Shown: positions 1-7,905 of the stretch, in pieces
Layout of the letters: each line of letters starts with the position of its first letter
How positions within the stretch are numbered: position 1 is the first letter of the stretch
Source of the DNA: Paractinoplanes abujensis
GTDB lineage: Bacteria > Actinomycetota > Actinomycetes > Mycobacteriales > Micromonosporaceae
Assembly: GCF_014204895.1 (NCBI RefSeq)
Contig: NZ_JACHMF010000001.1
Span: 7,316,001 to 7,380,000 of the forward strand
DNA: 64,000 nucleotides
Direction: 5' to 3'
Notes under the pieces: generated by a model
What the model was told of the DNA's origin: nothing
Database searches by the model: none
The model's input: only the letters and a program-made list of their open reading frames with translations
Made by a program: the position numbers and the translations under genes

Positions 1-383
1 GTGCCCTCCGGCGCGGTCACCGCGACCGTGGCCGACGCGAGCGTGCCGGTGCCCGCGACGGTGCCGTCGTTAAGCGTGACGCTCACGGTGAAGCTGCCGG
101 TGGTGGCGTACTTGTGCGTCCAACTCGTCGAACCGGCCTCGGCGGTCTGCGCGGCGGTGCCGTCACCCCAGCTGATGACGCGGCTGATGTTCGCGGGCTC
201 CGTGTCGTCGTCGGCCAGGGCGCTCTGCGTGAGCGTCACCGACTGGCCAGCCCAGACAGCGTTCGTGTTCAGCGCGTACGTGCCCGTCGGCGGCTCGCCG
301 GCCGCGAGCGCGGGCGAGGCGATGCCCACGGCCAGGGACGCGGCAAAAAGGGCAGGTAGGGCGCGGCGGTAAACGAGTTTCAT
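1..383 (-). CDS. Secreted PKD/Ig-like domain protein, N-terminal part
   Basis: The minus strand is open from an ATG at 383 to the window edge, so only the first ~127 residues are present. The N-terminus is a clear Sec signal peptide (MKLVYRRALPALFAASLAVG, then an Ala-rich cleavage site ending SPALA). The mature part contains VISWGDGTAAQT and HKYATTGSFTVSVTLNDGT, the W-G-D-G-T and Y-x3-G-x-Y/F-T-V pattern of PKD-type beta-sandwich domains. Such proteins are exported and usually bind polysaccharide or protein at the surface. The rest, including any catalytic domain, lies outside the window. The domain call is good; the specific role is unknown. Confidence 0.75.
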   Translation of the reverse strand, partial: MKLVYRRALPALFAASLAVGIASPALAAGEPPTGTYALNTNAVWAGQSVTLTQSALADDDTEPANISRVISWGDGTAAQTAEAGSTSWTHKYATTGSFTVSVTLNDGTVAGTGTLASATVAVTAPEG

Positions 384-519
384 GGATCCCCCGTTGATCT
401 GCCTCCCCGTCCCGACAGAGGGGAGCCAGCGGACAATACCGGTGCGACAGGGTATTGATCAAGCCCGTTCTTCGGCCCGAGCCGTAACCTTTCTCGGCTC
501 TCGGCACGTTGTCTAGAAC

Positions 520-978
520 GTGCGGCTTTCCCCCAAATCAGTCTTTGTCGGACTAGTGGCAATCGGCCTGCCGGTCGCGGTCACCGTCGGCTGGACCCTC
601 GCCACCCCGCCCGTACGCCCCGCTGCAGTGGGCGCCCCTGGCGGTGAGGGCGCGCTCGGAACCGCCCCCACCTCCCCGCAACGGGAGCCGGTGGCCGTCC
701 GCTACACGGCCCAGCCCCACCGGCCGGCCGGCCCCACGGCCCCCGCCGGTGCCCCCGTCCCCACCACGGCCGCCCCGTCGTCGTCCCCGACACCGACGAC
801 GGTCGTCCCGGTGTCCACGCCGTCCCCCACGCCGTCGGTCAGCACGTCGGAGGACCTTCCGCCGCTGACCCTGCCGCCCGTCCCCACGCCCACCGAGATC
901 ACCGGCCCGCCGAGCTGGGAGCCGCCGTCCACGGATCCCTCCTCGTCGTCGTCGGATCCCGAGTCCACCAGCCCCTGA
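520..978 (+). CDS. Membrane-anchored or secreted Pro/Ser/Thr-rich protein
   Basis: A 152-aa product from a GTG at 520. Residues ~8-28 are a hydrophobic segment (VFVGLVAIGLPVAVTVGWTL), which could be an uncleaved anchor or a signal peptide. Everything after it is low complexity: Pro, Ser, Thr and Ala, with no Cys and no recognisable fold, like extracellular linker or stalk regions. The gene is divergent from the PKD gene, with 136 bp between them. No strong Shine-Dalgarno precedes the GTG, so the exact start is uncertain (a later GTG at 556 is possible). Function unknown. Confidence 0.6.
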   Translation: MRLSPKSVFVGLVAIGLPVAVTVGWTLATPPVRPAAVGAPGGEGALGTAPTSPQREPVAVRYTAQPHRPAGPTAPAGAPVPTTAAPSSSPTPTTVVPVSTPSPTPSVSTSEDLPPLTLPPVPTPTEITGPPSWEPPSTDPSSSSSDPESTSP

Positions 979-1019
979 CCGTCCCGGCGGGACTGTGCCG
1001 GCTGCTCTACTCTTCTGGC

Positions 1020-1841
1020 GTGAATGCGGAAAACGGCCGGCCCCTGAGCGCGGTCAAGCAGTTCGCGATCGGGGCCGGGCTGCTCGGGCGTGGGCTCGGG
1101 ATCGTCTTGCGCAGTCCGAAGCTGCTGGCGCTCGGGCTGGTGCCGGCGCTCATCTCCGGGGCGCTCTACGCCACCGCGCTGTTCTTCCTGCTCGACTATC
1201 TGCCCGAGTTGAGCCGGGCCGTCACGTGGTTCGCCGACGACTGGGCCGAGTGGCTGCGTGACCTCATGCAGGTGCTCGGGGGCCTCGCCCTGCTCGGGGT
1301 GTCGGTGCTGCTGGGCGTGCTGACCTTCACGGCGGTCACCCTGTTGATCGGCGACCCGTTCTACGAGCGCATCTCCGAGCTGGTCGAGGACCGGTTCGGC
1401 GGGGTTCCCGACGAGGTCGAGGTGGGGTTCTGGCCGTCGCTGCGGCGCAGCCTGGCCGACTCGCTGCGGCTGATCGGGTTGTCCGTCCTGATCGGAATCC
1501 CGCTGTTCGCGCTGGGTTTCCTGCCGGTGGTGGGCCAGACCGTGATCCCGGTGCTCGGCGGGGCGTTCGGCGGGTGGCTGCTGGCCCTCGAACTCACCGG
1601 TGTGCCGTTCCAGCGGCGCGGGCAGCGGTTGCGGCACCGGCGGGTCGTGCTCGGGCAGCACCGGCCGCTGGCGCTCGGGTTCGGCGTGGCCGTCTTCTGC
1701 TGTTTCCTGATCCCGCTGGGCGCGATCCTGCTGATGCCGGCCGCGATCGCGGGCGCCACGCTGCTGGCCCGGCAGTCGCTGGGGCACACCGTCAAGGCGC
1801 CCGTGTCAGGCGGAGTCGCGGACCACCAGCTCCGTCGGTAA
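1020..1841 (+). CDS. EI24-domain (CysZ-like) integral membrane protein
   Basis: A 273-aa product from a GTG at 1020. Several hydrophobic segments are visible (about residues 33-60, 82-112, 155-190 and 218-250), and GDPFYERISELVEDRF matches the conserved loop of the EI24/CysZ family. In E. coli, CysZ is a sulfate permease; actinobacterial members are usually annotated only as EI24-domain proteins, so sulfate transport is not established here. Length is normal for the family. The 3' end overlaps the convergent LacI gene by 36 bp. Confidence 0.7.
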   Translation: MNAENGRPLSAVKQFAIGAGLLGRGLGIVLRSPKLLALGLVPALISGALYATALFFLLDYLPELSRAVTWFADDWAEWLRDLMQVLGGLALLGVSVLLGVLTFTAVTLLIGDPFYERISELVEDRFGGVPDEVEVGFWPSLRRSLADSLRLIGLSVLIGIPLFALGFLPVVGQTVIPVLGGAFGGWLLALELTGVPFQRRGQRLRHRRVVLGQHRPLALGFGVAVFCCFLIPLGAILLMPAAIAGATLLARQSLGHTVKAPVSGGVADHQLRR

Positions 1842-2813
1842 CACCACGGCGTCGGGCCGGCCGGGGTCGCCGTTGATCAGGCCGAGCAGCTGGCGGGCCA
1901 TCGTGCGGCCCATGTCGGCGATCGGCTGGCGCACGGTGGTCAGCGGCGGATCGCTGTAACGGCTTATCTCGAAGTCGTCGAAGCCGATCACCGCGACGTC
2001 GGCCGGGACGCGGCGACCGGCCTCCCTCAGGGCGATCAACGCTCCGTGCGCCATCATGTCGCTGGCCACGAACACCGCGTCGAGCGCCGGGTCGGCGGCC
2101 AGCAGCGAGCGCATCGCGCTGATGCCGGACTCGCGGGTGAAGTCGCCGAACCGCACGTGCTGGGGCAGGCCGGCCTCGTCGAGCGTGGCCCGGTAGCCCG
2201 CCAGCCGGTCGATGCCGGCCACCATGTCCTGCGGCCCGGCGATGGTGGCGATCCGGCGGCGGCCGCCCGCGACCAGATGCCGTACGCCCGCGGCGACCCC
2301 GCCGAAGTGATCCACGTCCACATAGGGCACCGTGGGACCGCCGATGGGACGGCCGCTGCAGATGACAGGGATGCCGAGGCGGGCCAGGGTGCCGGGGAGC
2401 GGGTCGGCGCCGTGCATCGAGGCGAACATGACGCCGTCGACGTGACCGGCCACGGCGTACCGCTCGACCCGGACGTGGCTCTTCGGAGAACCGGCCATCA
2501 TCAGCACCAGCTGCTTGTCGGCCGCCTCCAGCTCGACGCCGACGCCGCGGATGATCGCGGGAAAGAACAGGTCGTCCGAGAACACCCGGTTGGCCGTCTC
2601 GGGCAGGATCAGCGCGATCGACTCGGTGCGCTGGGTGACGAGGCTGCGGGCAGCCTGGTTGGGCACGTAGCCCAGCTCGTCGACGGCCCGGGTGACCGCC
2701 TCCCGGATCGAGGCGGCCACCGAGGTCGAGCCGTTGACGACGCGGGAGACGGTCGCCCGGGACACCCCGGCGCGGCGCGCCACTGCTTCCAGGGTCGGCC
2801 GCGCCCGCGTCAC
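1806..2813 (-). CDS. LacI-family transcriptional regulator of the beta-glucosidase unit
   Basis: A 335-aa product with a textbook LacI headpiece: PTLEAVARRAGVSRATVSRV is the helix-turn-helix plus hinge start, followed by a periplasmic-binding-protein-like effector domain (IALILPETANR ... IGFDDFEISRY). I place the start at the GTG at 2813 (a TTG at 2816 is possible), behind a GA-rich Shine-Dalgarno, because upstream codons add a sequence unlike the family. It lies 17 bp downstream of the GH1 gene and is co-transcribed with it. The likely ligand is a beta-glucoside, inferred from the neighbour. It probably binds the operator at 4281-4292 and so represses both genes including itself. Confidence 0.9.
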   Translation of the reverse strand: MTRARPTLEAVARRAGVSRATVSRVVNGSTSVAASIREAVTRAVDELGYVPNQAARSLVTQRTESIALILPETANRVFSDDLFFPAIIRGVGVELEAADKQLVLMMAGSPKSHVRVERYAVAGHVDGVMFASMHGADPLPGTLARLGIPVICSGRPIGGPTVPYVDVDHFGGVAAGVRHLVAGGRRRIATIAGPQDMVAGIDRLAGYRATLDEAGLPQHVRFGDFTRESGISAMRSLLAADPALDAVFVASDMMAHGALIALREAGRRVPADVAVIGFDDFEISRYSDPPLTTVRQPIADMGRTMARQLLGLINGDPGRPDAVVLPTELVVRDSA

Positions 2814-2830
2814 CAAAGTCTCACCCCTCG

Positions 2831-4249
<1,419 letters not shown>

Positions 4250-4280
4250 GCGTTCCCCGCTTCCTTGTGCGAGACTCAAC

Positions 4281-4292
4281 TTAACCGGTTAA
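4281..4292. promoter_or_regulatory. LacI-type operator upstream of the GH1 gene
   Basis: TTAACCGGTTAA is a perfect 12-bp palindrome with the central CG typical of LacI-family operators, 31 bp upstream of the beta-glucosidase ATG. On the gene's strand it directly follows a TATTAT that could be a -10 element. A related TACCGGTA palindrome lies at 4320-4327. The position fits repression by the adjacent LacI protein; binding itself is inferred. Confidence 0.75.
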
Positions 4293-4366
4293 TAATAGGG
4301 TCGGAAACTTTCGCCGCCATACCGGTAAGTCGAATGTAAGCTCGCTTGCCAGTCCGCCGGGGGGAA

Positions 4367-5125
4367 TCAGCCGGTGCGGAGCGCGGAAATCAGGCGCGGG
4401 TCCCCGGTCACGACCAGGCGGTCCGTGCGCAACCGGCCCATCAGCATCAGCAGCAGATCGCTCGCCGTGCCGGTGGCCTGTGCGCGGGCGTGGTGGTCGT
4501 CGGAGTCGAGAATCGTGCCCGTGTCGAGCAGGGCCACCCCGGCCCCGCGCAGCCGCACGAACCACTCGTAACCGGCGTCGTTGGCGATCAGGTGGACCAC
4601 GCCGTGCAGGTCGGTCGGGCCCTTTCGGCGGCCGGCGGGCAGCCAGGTGTCGAGCACCTCGCTCACTCCGTCGGCGGCCAGCTTGGTCTCGATCGGGGTT
4701 GGGCGCTCGGCCGCGGACTCGGCGTCCCAGCGGTGCACCGAGATCTCGTGAGCCATGCGGCGCTGCCAGAACGACGCCTTCTTGGCCTGCGGCGCCCAGT
4801 TCCAGGCGGCGAAGTCGGCGTCGAGGGCCTCGAGCGTCTCGATCGTGCCGGTCAGCTCGCGGCGCAGCCCGTCCAGCGCGGTCTCCCACTCGGGGCGGGG
4901 TGGCACCTGCGGCGGGTCGGGGCGCTCGGTGACACCGCGCGCCGCGATCTCACGGACCCAATGCAGCTCGGACGTCAGGTGCTCGACCAGGTCGGCGACC
5001 GTCCAGTCGGGGCAGCCGGGGACGGCCGCCTCGGGGCCGGCCTGGGCGACCGCGTCCTGCAGCGCGGGGCTGTCGGCCCGCAGCGCCGCGAGCCAGAAGT
5101 CCTTTGTCGCGTGCAGCCTGTTCAT
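4367..5125 (-). CDS. Maleylpyruvate isomerase family (MDMPI/DinB-like) protein
   Basis: A 252-aa product from an ATG at 5125 with a GGGAGAG Shine-Dalgarno 7 nt upstream; an earlier in-frame start adds residues unlike the family. The N-terminal half has the DinB-like four-helix pattern of mycothiol-dependent maleylpyruvate isomerases (VPGCPDWTVADLVEHLTSEL, and RRMAHEISVHRWDAE carrying candidate metal-ligand His residues). The C-terminal ~90 residues resemble the MDMPI C-terminal domain. Actinobacteria carry many such paralogues, mostly of unknown substrate; some use mycothiol, and mshA for its synthesis is also in this window. The gene is divergent from murB. Confidence 0.8.
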   Translation of the reverse strand: MNRLHATKDFWLAALRADSPALQDAVAQAGPEAAVPGCPDWTVADLVEHLTSELHWVREIAARGVTERPDPPQVPPRPEWETALDGLRRELTGTIETLEALDADFAAWNWAPQAKKASFWQRRMAHEISVHRWDAESAAERPTPIETKLAADGVSEVLDTWLPAGRRKGPTDLHGVVHLIANDAGYEWFVRLRGAGVALLDTGTILDSDDHHARAQATGTASDLLLMLMGRLRTDRLVVTGDPRLISALRTG

Positions 5126-5193
5126 CGCGATTCTCTCCCGCTTCACCGGACCGCCGATGAGGTGCCCGAACCGTTGAGCCTAGGGTGGTTGCC

Positions 5194-6237
5194 GTGCCTG
5201 ACGTTACCGCCGCTCCGCAAACCGTCCTGTCGGCGTACACGACGCTACGCCTCGGCGGCCCAGCCGGCACCTTGACGGTCGCCACCGAAACGGACCAAGT
5301 GGTTGCTACCGTGCGTAATGCCACGGAAGATGGGCGGCCGCTGCTGGTTCTGGCGGGCGGCAGCAACGTCGTGATCGGCGACGAGGGCTTCGACGGCACG
5401 GTCCTGCTGCTGCGCACCCGCGGCGTCCGGGTCGTCGAGGAGCACGCGGACAGCGTCGTGCTGCGGGTGGCCGCGGGCGAACCCTGGGACGACCTGGTGG
5501 CGTACACGGTGGAGCAGGGCCTGTCGGGCATCGAGTGCCTGAGCGGGATCCCGGGCTCGGCGGGCGCCACCCCGATCCAGAACGTGGGGGCGTACGGGCA
5601 GGAGGTCGCTCACACGATCGTGGCGGTCCACGCCTACGACCGCGAGACCCGGACGCTGCGGGTGATGCCCCCGGCCGAGTGCGGCTTCGCCTATCGCGCC
5701 AGCGTCTTCAAGCACAGCGACCGGTACGTGGTGGTGGAGGTCGACTTCCGGCTGGCCCGCTCGGCCGAGTCGGCCCCGATCCGCTACGCCGAGCTGGCCC
5801 GCCACCTCGGTGTCGAGGCCGGTGATCGGGTCCCGCTGCAGCAGGCCCGCGACACCGTGCGCAAGCTGCGCGAGCAGAAGGGCATGGTGCTCGACGCGGA
5901 CGACCGCGACACGTGGTCGGTCGGCTCGTTCTTCACCAACCCGGTGGTCGGCGCCGACGAGTGGGCCGCGCTCGGCTTGGACGCCCCGCACTGGCCGGGC
6001 GAGGACGGCACGGTGAAGATCCCGGCGGCCTGGCTGATCGAGCGGGCCGGCTTCGGGAAGGGCTTCGCGGGCGACGGCGTGGCGATCTCCACCAAGCACA
6101 CCCTGGCGCTGACCAACCGGGGCACAGGCACCACCGAGGCCCTGCTCCGGCTGGCCCGCACGGTGCGCGACGGCGTGCGCGAGCGCTTCGGCGTCGAGCT
6201 GCACCCGGAACCCGTGCTGATCAACTGTGCGCTCTGA
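5194..6237 (+). CDS. murB: UDP-N-acetylenolpyruvoylglucosamine reductase
   Basis: The second committed step of peptidoglycan precursor synthesis: FAD- and NADPH-dependent reduction of UDP-GlcNAc-enolpyruvate to UDP-MurNAc in the cytoplasm. The FAD domain shows TLRLGGPA and LVLAGGSNVVIGD. The active site shows FAYRASVFK (Arg), VGSFFTNPV (the proton-donating Ser) and LHPEPVLIN (Glu). The 347-aa length is normal. I chose the GTG at 5194, which has an AGGGTGG element just upstream; a GTG at 5185 is also in frame. It is divergent from the MDMPI-family gene and convergent with the CAP gene, with only 3 bp between stops. Confidence 0.95.
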   Translation: MPDVTAAPQTVLSAYTTLRLGGPAGTLTVATETDQVVATVRNATEDGRPLLVLAGGSNVVIGDEGFDGTVLLLRTRGVRVVEEHADSVVLRVAAGEPWDDLVAYTVEQGLSGIECLSGIPGSAGATPIQNVGAYGQEVAHTIVAVHAYDRETRTLRVMPPAECGFAYRASVFKHSDRYVVVEVDFRLARSAESAPIRYAELARHLGVEAGDRVPLQQARDTVRKLREQKGMVLDADDRDTWSVGSFFTNPVVGADEWAALGLDAPHWPGEDGTVKIPAAWLIERAGFGKGFAGDGVAISTKHTLALTNRGTGTTEALLRLARTVRDGVRERFGVELHPEPVLINCAL

Positions 6238-6240
6238 GCG

Positions 6241-6771
6241 TCAGTCCCAGCCGAACACCTGGGTGTAATAAGGCACCCCGTTGGCCGCGTAGACGACGCC
6301 GGTGCCGATCGACTTGGCGCCGCAGTTGAGCATGTTGGCGCGGTGCCGCGGGCTGGCCATCCAGGCCTCGATCACCTCGGCCGCCGTGCGGTAGCCCCAG
6401 GCGATGTTCTCGCCCGAGGGCTGCTCGTATCCGGCCAGGTGGGACCGCCGCACGAAGGTCGTGCCGTCTCGCCAGACGTGGCTGAACAGGCCGGTGCGGG
6501 CCATGTAGAGGCTCTGCCGCACCGAGGCCACGACCAGTTCCCGGTCGACGGTGAGCAGGCGGCGGCATCCGTTGGCCCAGCGCTGCCGGTTGGTCATCGT
6601 GACGACCTGGGACATCAGGGTGCGCGGGGCGACGACCGTGGGAGTGGCGACGGCAGTCGTGGTCGTGGCCGCCGGTGGTGCGGGTGGCGTCGGCACACCG
6701 GCCAGCGCCGGGCCGGCCACGGCGAGCCCGATCACCGGCCCGGTGATCAGCAGGACGAATTGTCGCAGCAC
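6241..6771 (-). CDS. Secreted CAP-domain (SCP/YkwD-like) protein
   Basis: A 176-aa exported protein. Residues 1-24 are a signal peptide ending GPALA, followed by a short Pro/Ala/Thr-rich linker and then the CAP fold. Family signatures are MTNRQRWANGC, ARTGLFSHVWRDG, SGENIAWGYRTAAEVIEAWM, SPRHRANMLNC and YYTQVFGWD. The paired Cys residues in GCRR and NCG could form a disulfide, as in other CAP proteins. Bacterial CAP proteins are extracellular; their biochemical role is poorly defined. The GTG start at 6771 has AGAGGAG upstream. Confidence 0.85.
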   Translation of the reverse strand: MLRQFVLLITGPVIGLAVAGPALAGVPTPPAPPAATTTTAVATPTVVAPRTLMSQVVTMTNRQRWANGCRRLLTVDRELVVASVRQSLYMARTGLFSHVWRDGTTFVRRSHLAGYEQPSGENIAWGYRTAAEVIEAWMASPRHRANMLNCGAKSIGTGVVYAANGVPYYTQVFGWD

Positions 6772-7117
6772 GGCACAGCTCCTCTCCCTGGGCGACGTCG
6801 CCCACCTAGGGATATCGGATCCGTTATCGGGCGGTACGTCCCATCTTTGCCGGAAACCGGAAATGCGGGCGGAGAACGTGTCAGTCTGAGGGGATTAGTG
6901 ATCTTGGGAAATGGGCGGTTGGCCCGCGAATCTGTGACTGTCCGTAAATAGACCGTGACATCACGCTATCGTGGCTTTGCGCGGTTGATTCCGCCACCGG
7001 CTGTGGCCGGAGCAGAACACACGACATCGACCCTCCACCGGGCGCCGGCCGGCGTACGGGCGGGCGGTCGTGTCCGGACCTGAGCACGACCGAGGGGTGG
7101 GGCATGGTGAGCACAGG
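6772..7117. other. Intergenic region between the CAP gene and the OmpR-type regulator
   Basis: 346 bp without a credible gene. It must hold divergent promoters for the CAP gene and the regulator. Visible elements are a perfect 14-bp palindrome GGGCGACGTCGCCC at 6790-6803 and the inverted repeat CGTGACATCACG at 6954-6965, with a second GTGAC at 6934-6938. I found no copy here of the CTCA-n16-GCCGA promoter seen at the flagellar units and no GCAACCG repeat. Function of the palindromes is unknown. Confidence 0.5.
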
Positions 7118-7816
7118 ATGAGTCGCCTACTCGTCGTCGAGGACGATCCGGACATCGCACTCGCCCTGCGTCTGTTGTTCAGCCGTGCGGGTTACGAGGT
7201 GGCGCACGCCGGCGACGGCCGTACGGGTCTCAAGGAGGCCTACGCGGAGCACCCCGACCTGGTGGTGCTCGACGTGGGCCTGCCCGAGATGGACGGGTGG
7301 CAGGTGCTCGAACGCCTGCGCGACGTCTCGGACGTGCCGGTGCTGGTGCTGACCGCGCACGGACAGGAGGCCGAGAAGGTCCGCGGGCTGCGCGGCGGGG
7401 CCGACGACTACCTGACCAAGCCGTTCGCCAACAACGAGTTGCTGGCCCGCGTGGAGGCGCTGCTGCGGCGCTCGTCGAGCGGGCAGAACAGCTGGGCCAG
7501 CCAGGTCTACGACGACGGCTTGGTGCACCTCGACCCGACCAAACGCCGGGTCTACGTCAAGGGCGACGAGAAGCGCCTCACGCCCACGGAGTTCCGGCTG
7601 CTCAACGCGCTGGTCCGGCACGCCGGGGCGGTGCTCAGCCCGAACCAGCTGCTGACCCAGGCCTGGGACGACCCGACCGGCATCGGCCAGGAGCGCGTCA
7701 AGTTCGCCGTGCTGCGCCTGCGCCGCAAGCTCGGCTGGTCCGACCCCGACGATTCGCCCATCGAATCCGTTCGTGGATTCGGTTACCGCTATCGCCGTCC
7801 CGGCGGAGAGTCCTGA
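7118..7816 (+). CDS. OmpR/PhoB-family response regulator, orphan
   Basis: A 232-aa two-domain regulator. The receiver (1-~118) has acidic pair Glu8/Asp9-Asp10, phospho-acceptor Asp52 (VVLDVGLPEMDG) and Lys101 (DDYLTKPF). The winged-helix DNA-binding domain (~130-228) has RLTPTEFRLLNALVRHAG and VRGFGYRYRRPGG. I chose the ATG at 7118 because the receiver begins right there; an in-frame GTG at 7097 is possible. No histidine kinase is adjacent, so it is an orphan. It sits 89 bp upstream of cheA. It may be the regulator of this locus and could correspond to Actinoplanes TcrA, but that identity is only a guess from position. Confidence 0.85.
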   Translation: MSRLLVVEDDPDIALALRLLFSRAGYEVAHAGDGRTGLKEAYAEHPDLVVLDVGLPEMDGWQVLERLRDVSDVPVLVLTAHGQEAEKVRGLRGGADDYLTKPFANNELLARVEALLRRSSSGQNSWASQVYDDGLVHLDPTKRRVYVKGDEKRLTPTEFRLLNALVRHAGAVLSPNQLLTQAWDDPTGIGQERVKFAVLRLRRKLGWSDPDDSPIESVRGFGYRYRRPGGES

Positions 7817-7843
7817 TTTCCCCTTGGTAGTGGTCCGGGTGTC

Positions 7844-7869
7844 CTCAGGTGATGAAGACGACAACCGAT
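7844..7869 (+). promoter_or_regulatory. Candidate FliA-type promoter of the cheA operon
   Basis: CTCA at 7844-7847, 16 nt, then ACCGAT at 7864-7869, 36 bp before the cheA GTG. It differs from the other flagellar copies only in the first base of the -10 element (A for G). Weaker than the others for that reason. Confidence 0.55.
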
Positions 7870-7905
7870 GAGGGCCTTGGAACGCCGAGCAGGAGGTAAC
7901 GAAGC

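Noticed and set aside
702..1787. A 361-codon minus-strand frame over the Pro-rich and EI24 genes
   Set aside because: Gln/Arg/Pro low-complexity shadow; the plus-strand EI24 product has coherent membrane segments and a family loop.
6790..6803. GGGCGACGTCGCCC palindrome as a riboswitch or c-di-AMP element of the CAP gene
   Set aside because: It is a single short palindrome without the conserved core of any riboswitch I know; left as an unexplained inverted repeat.
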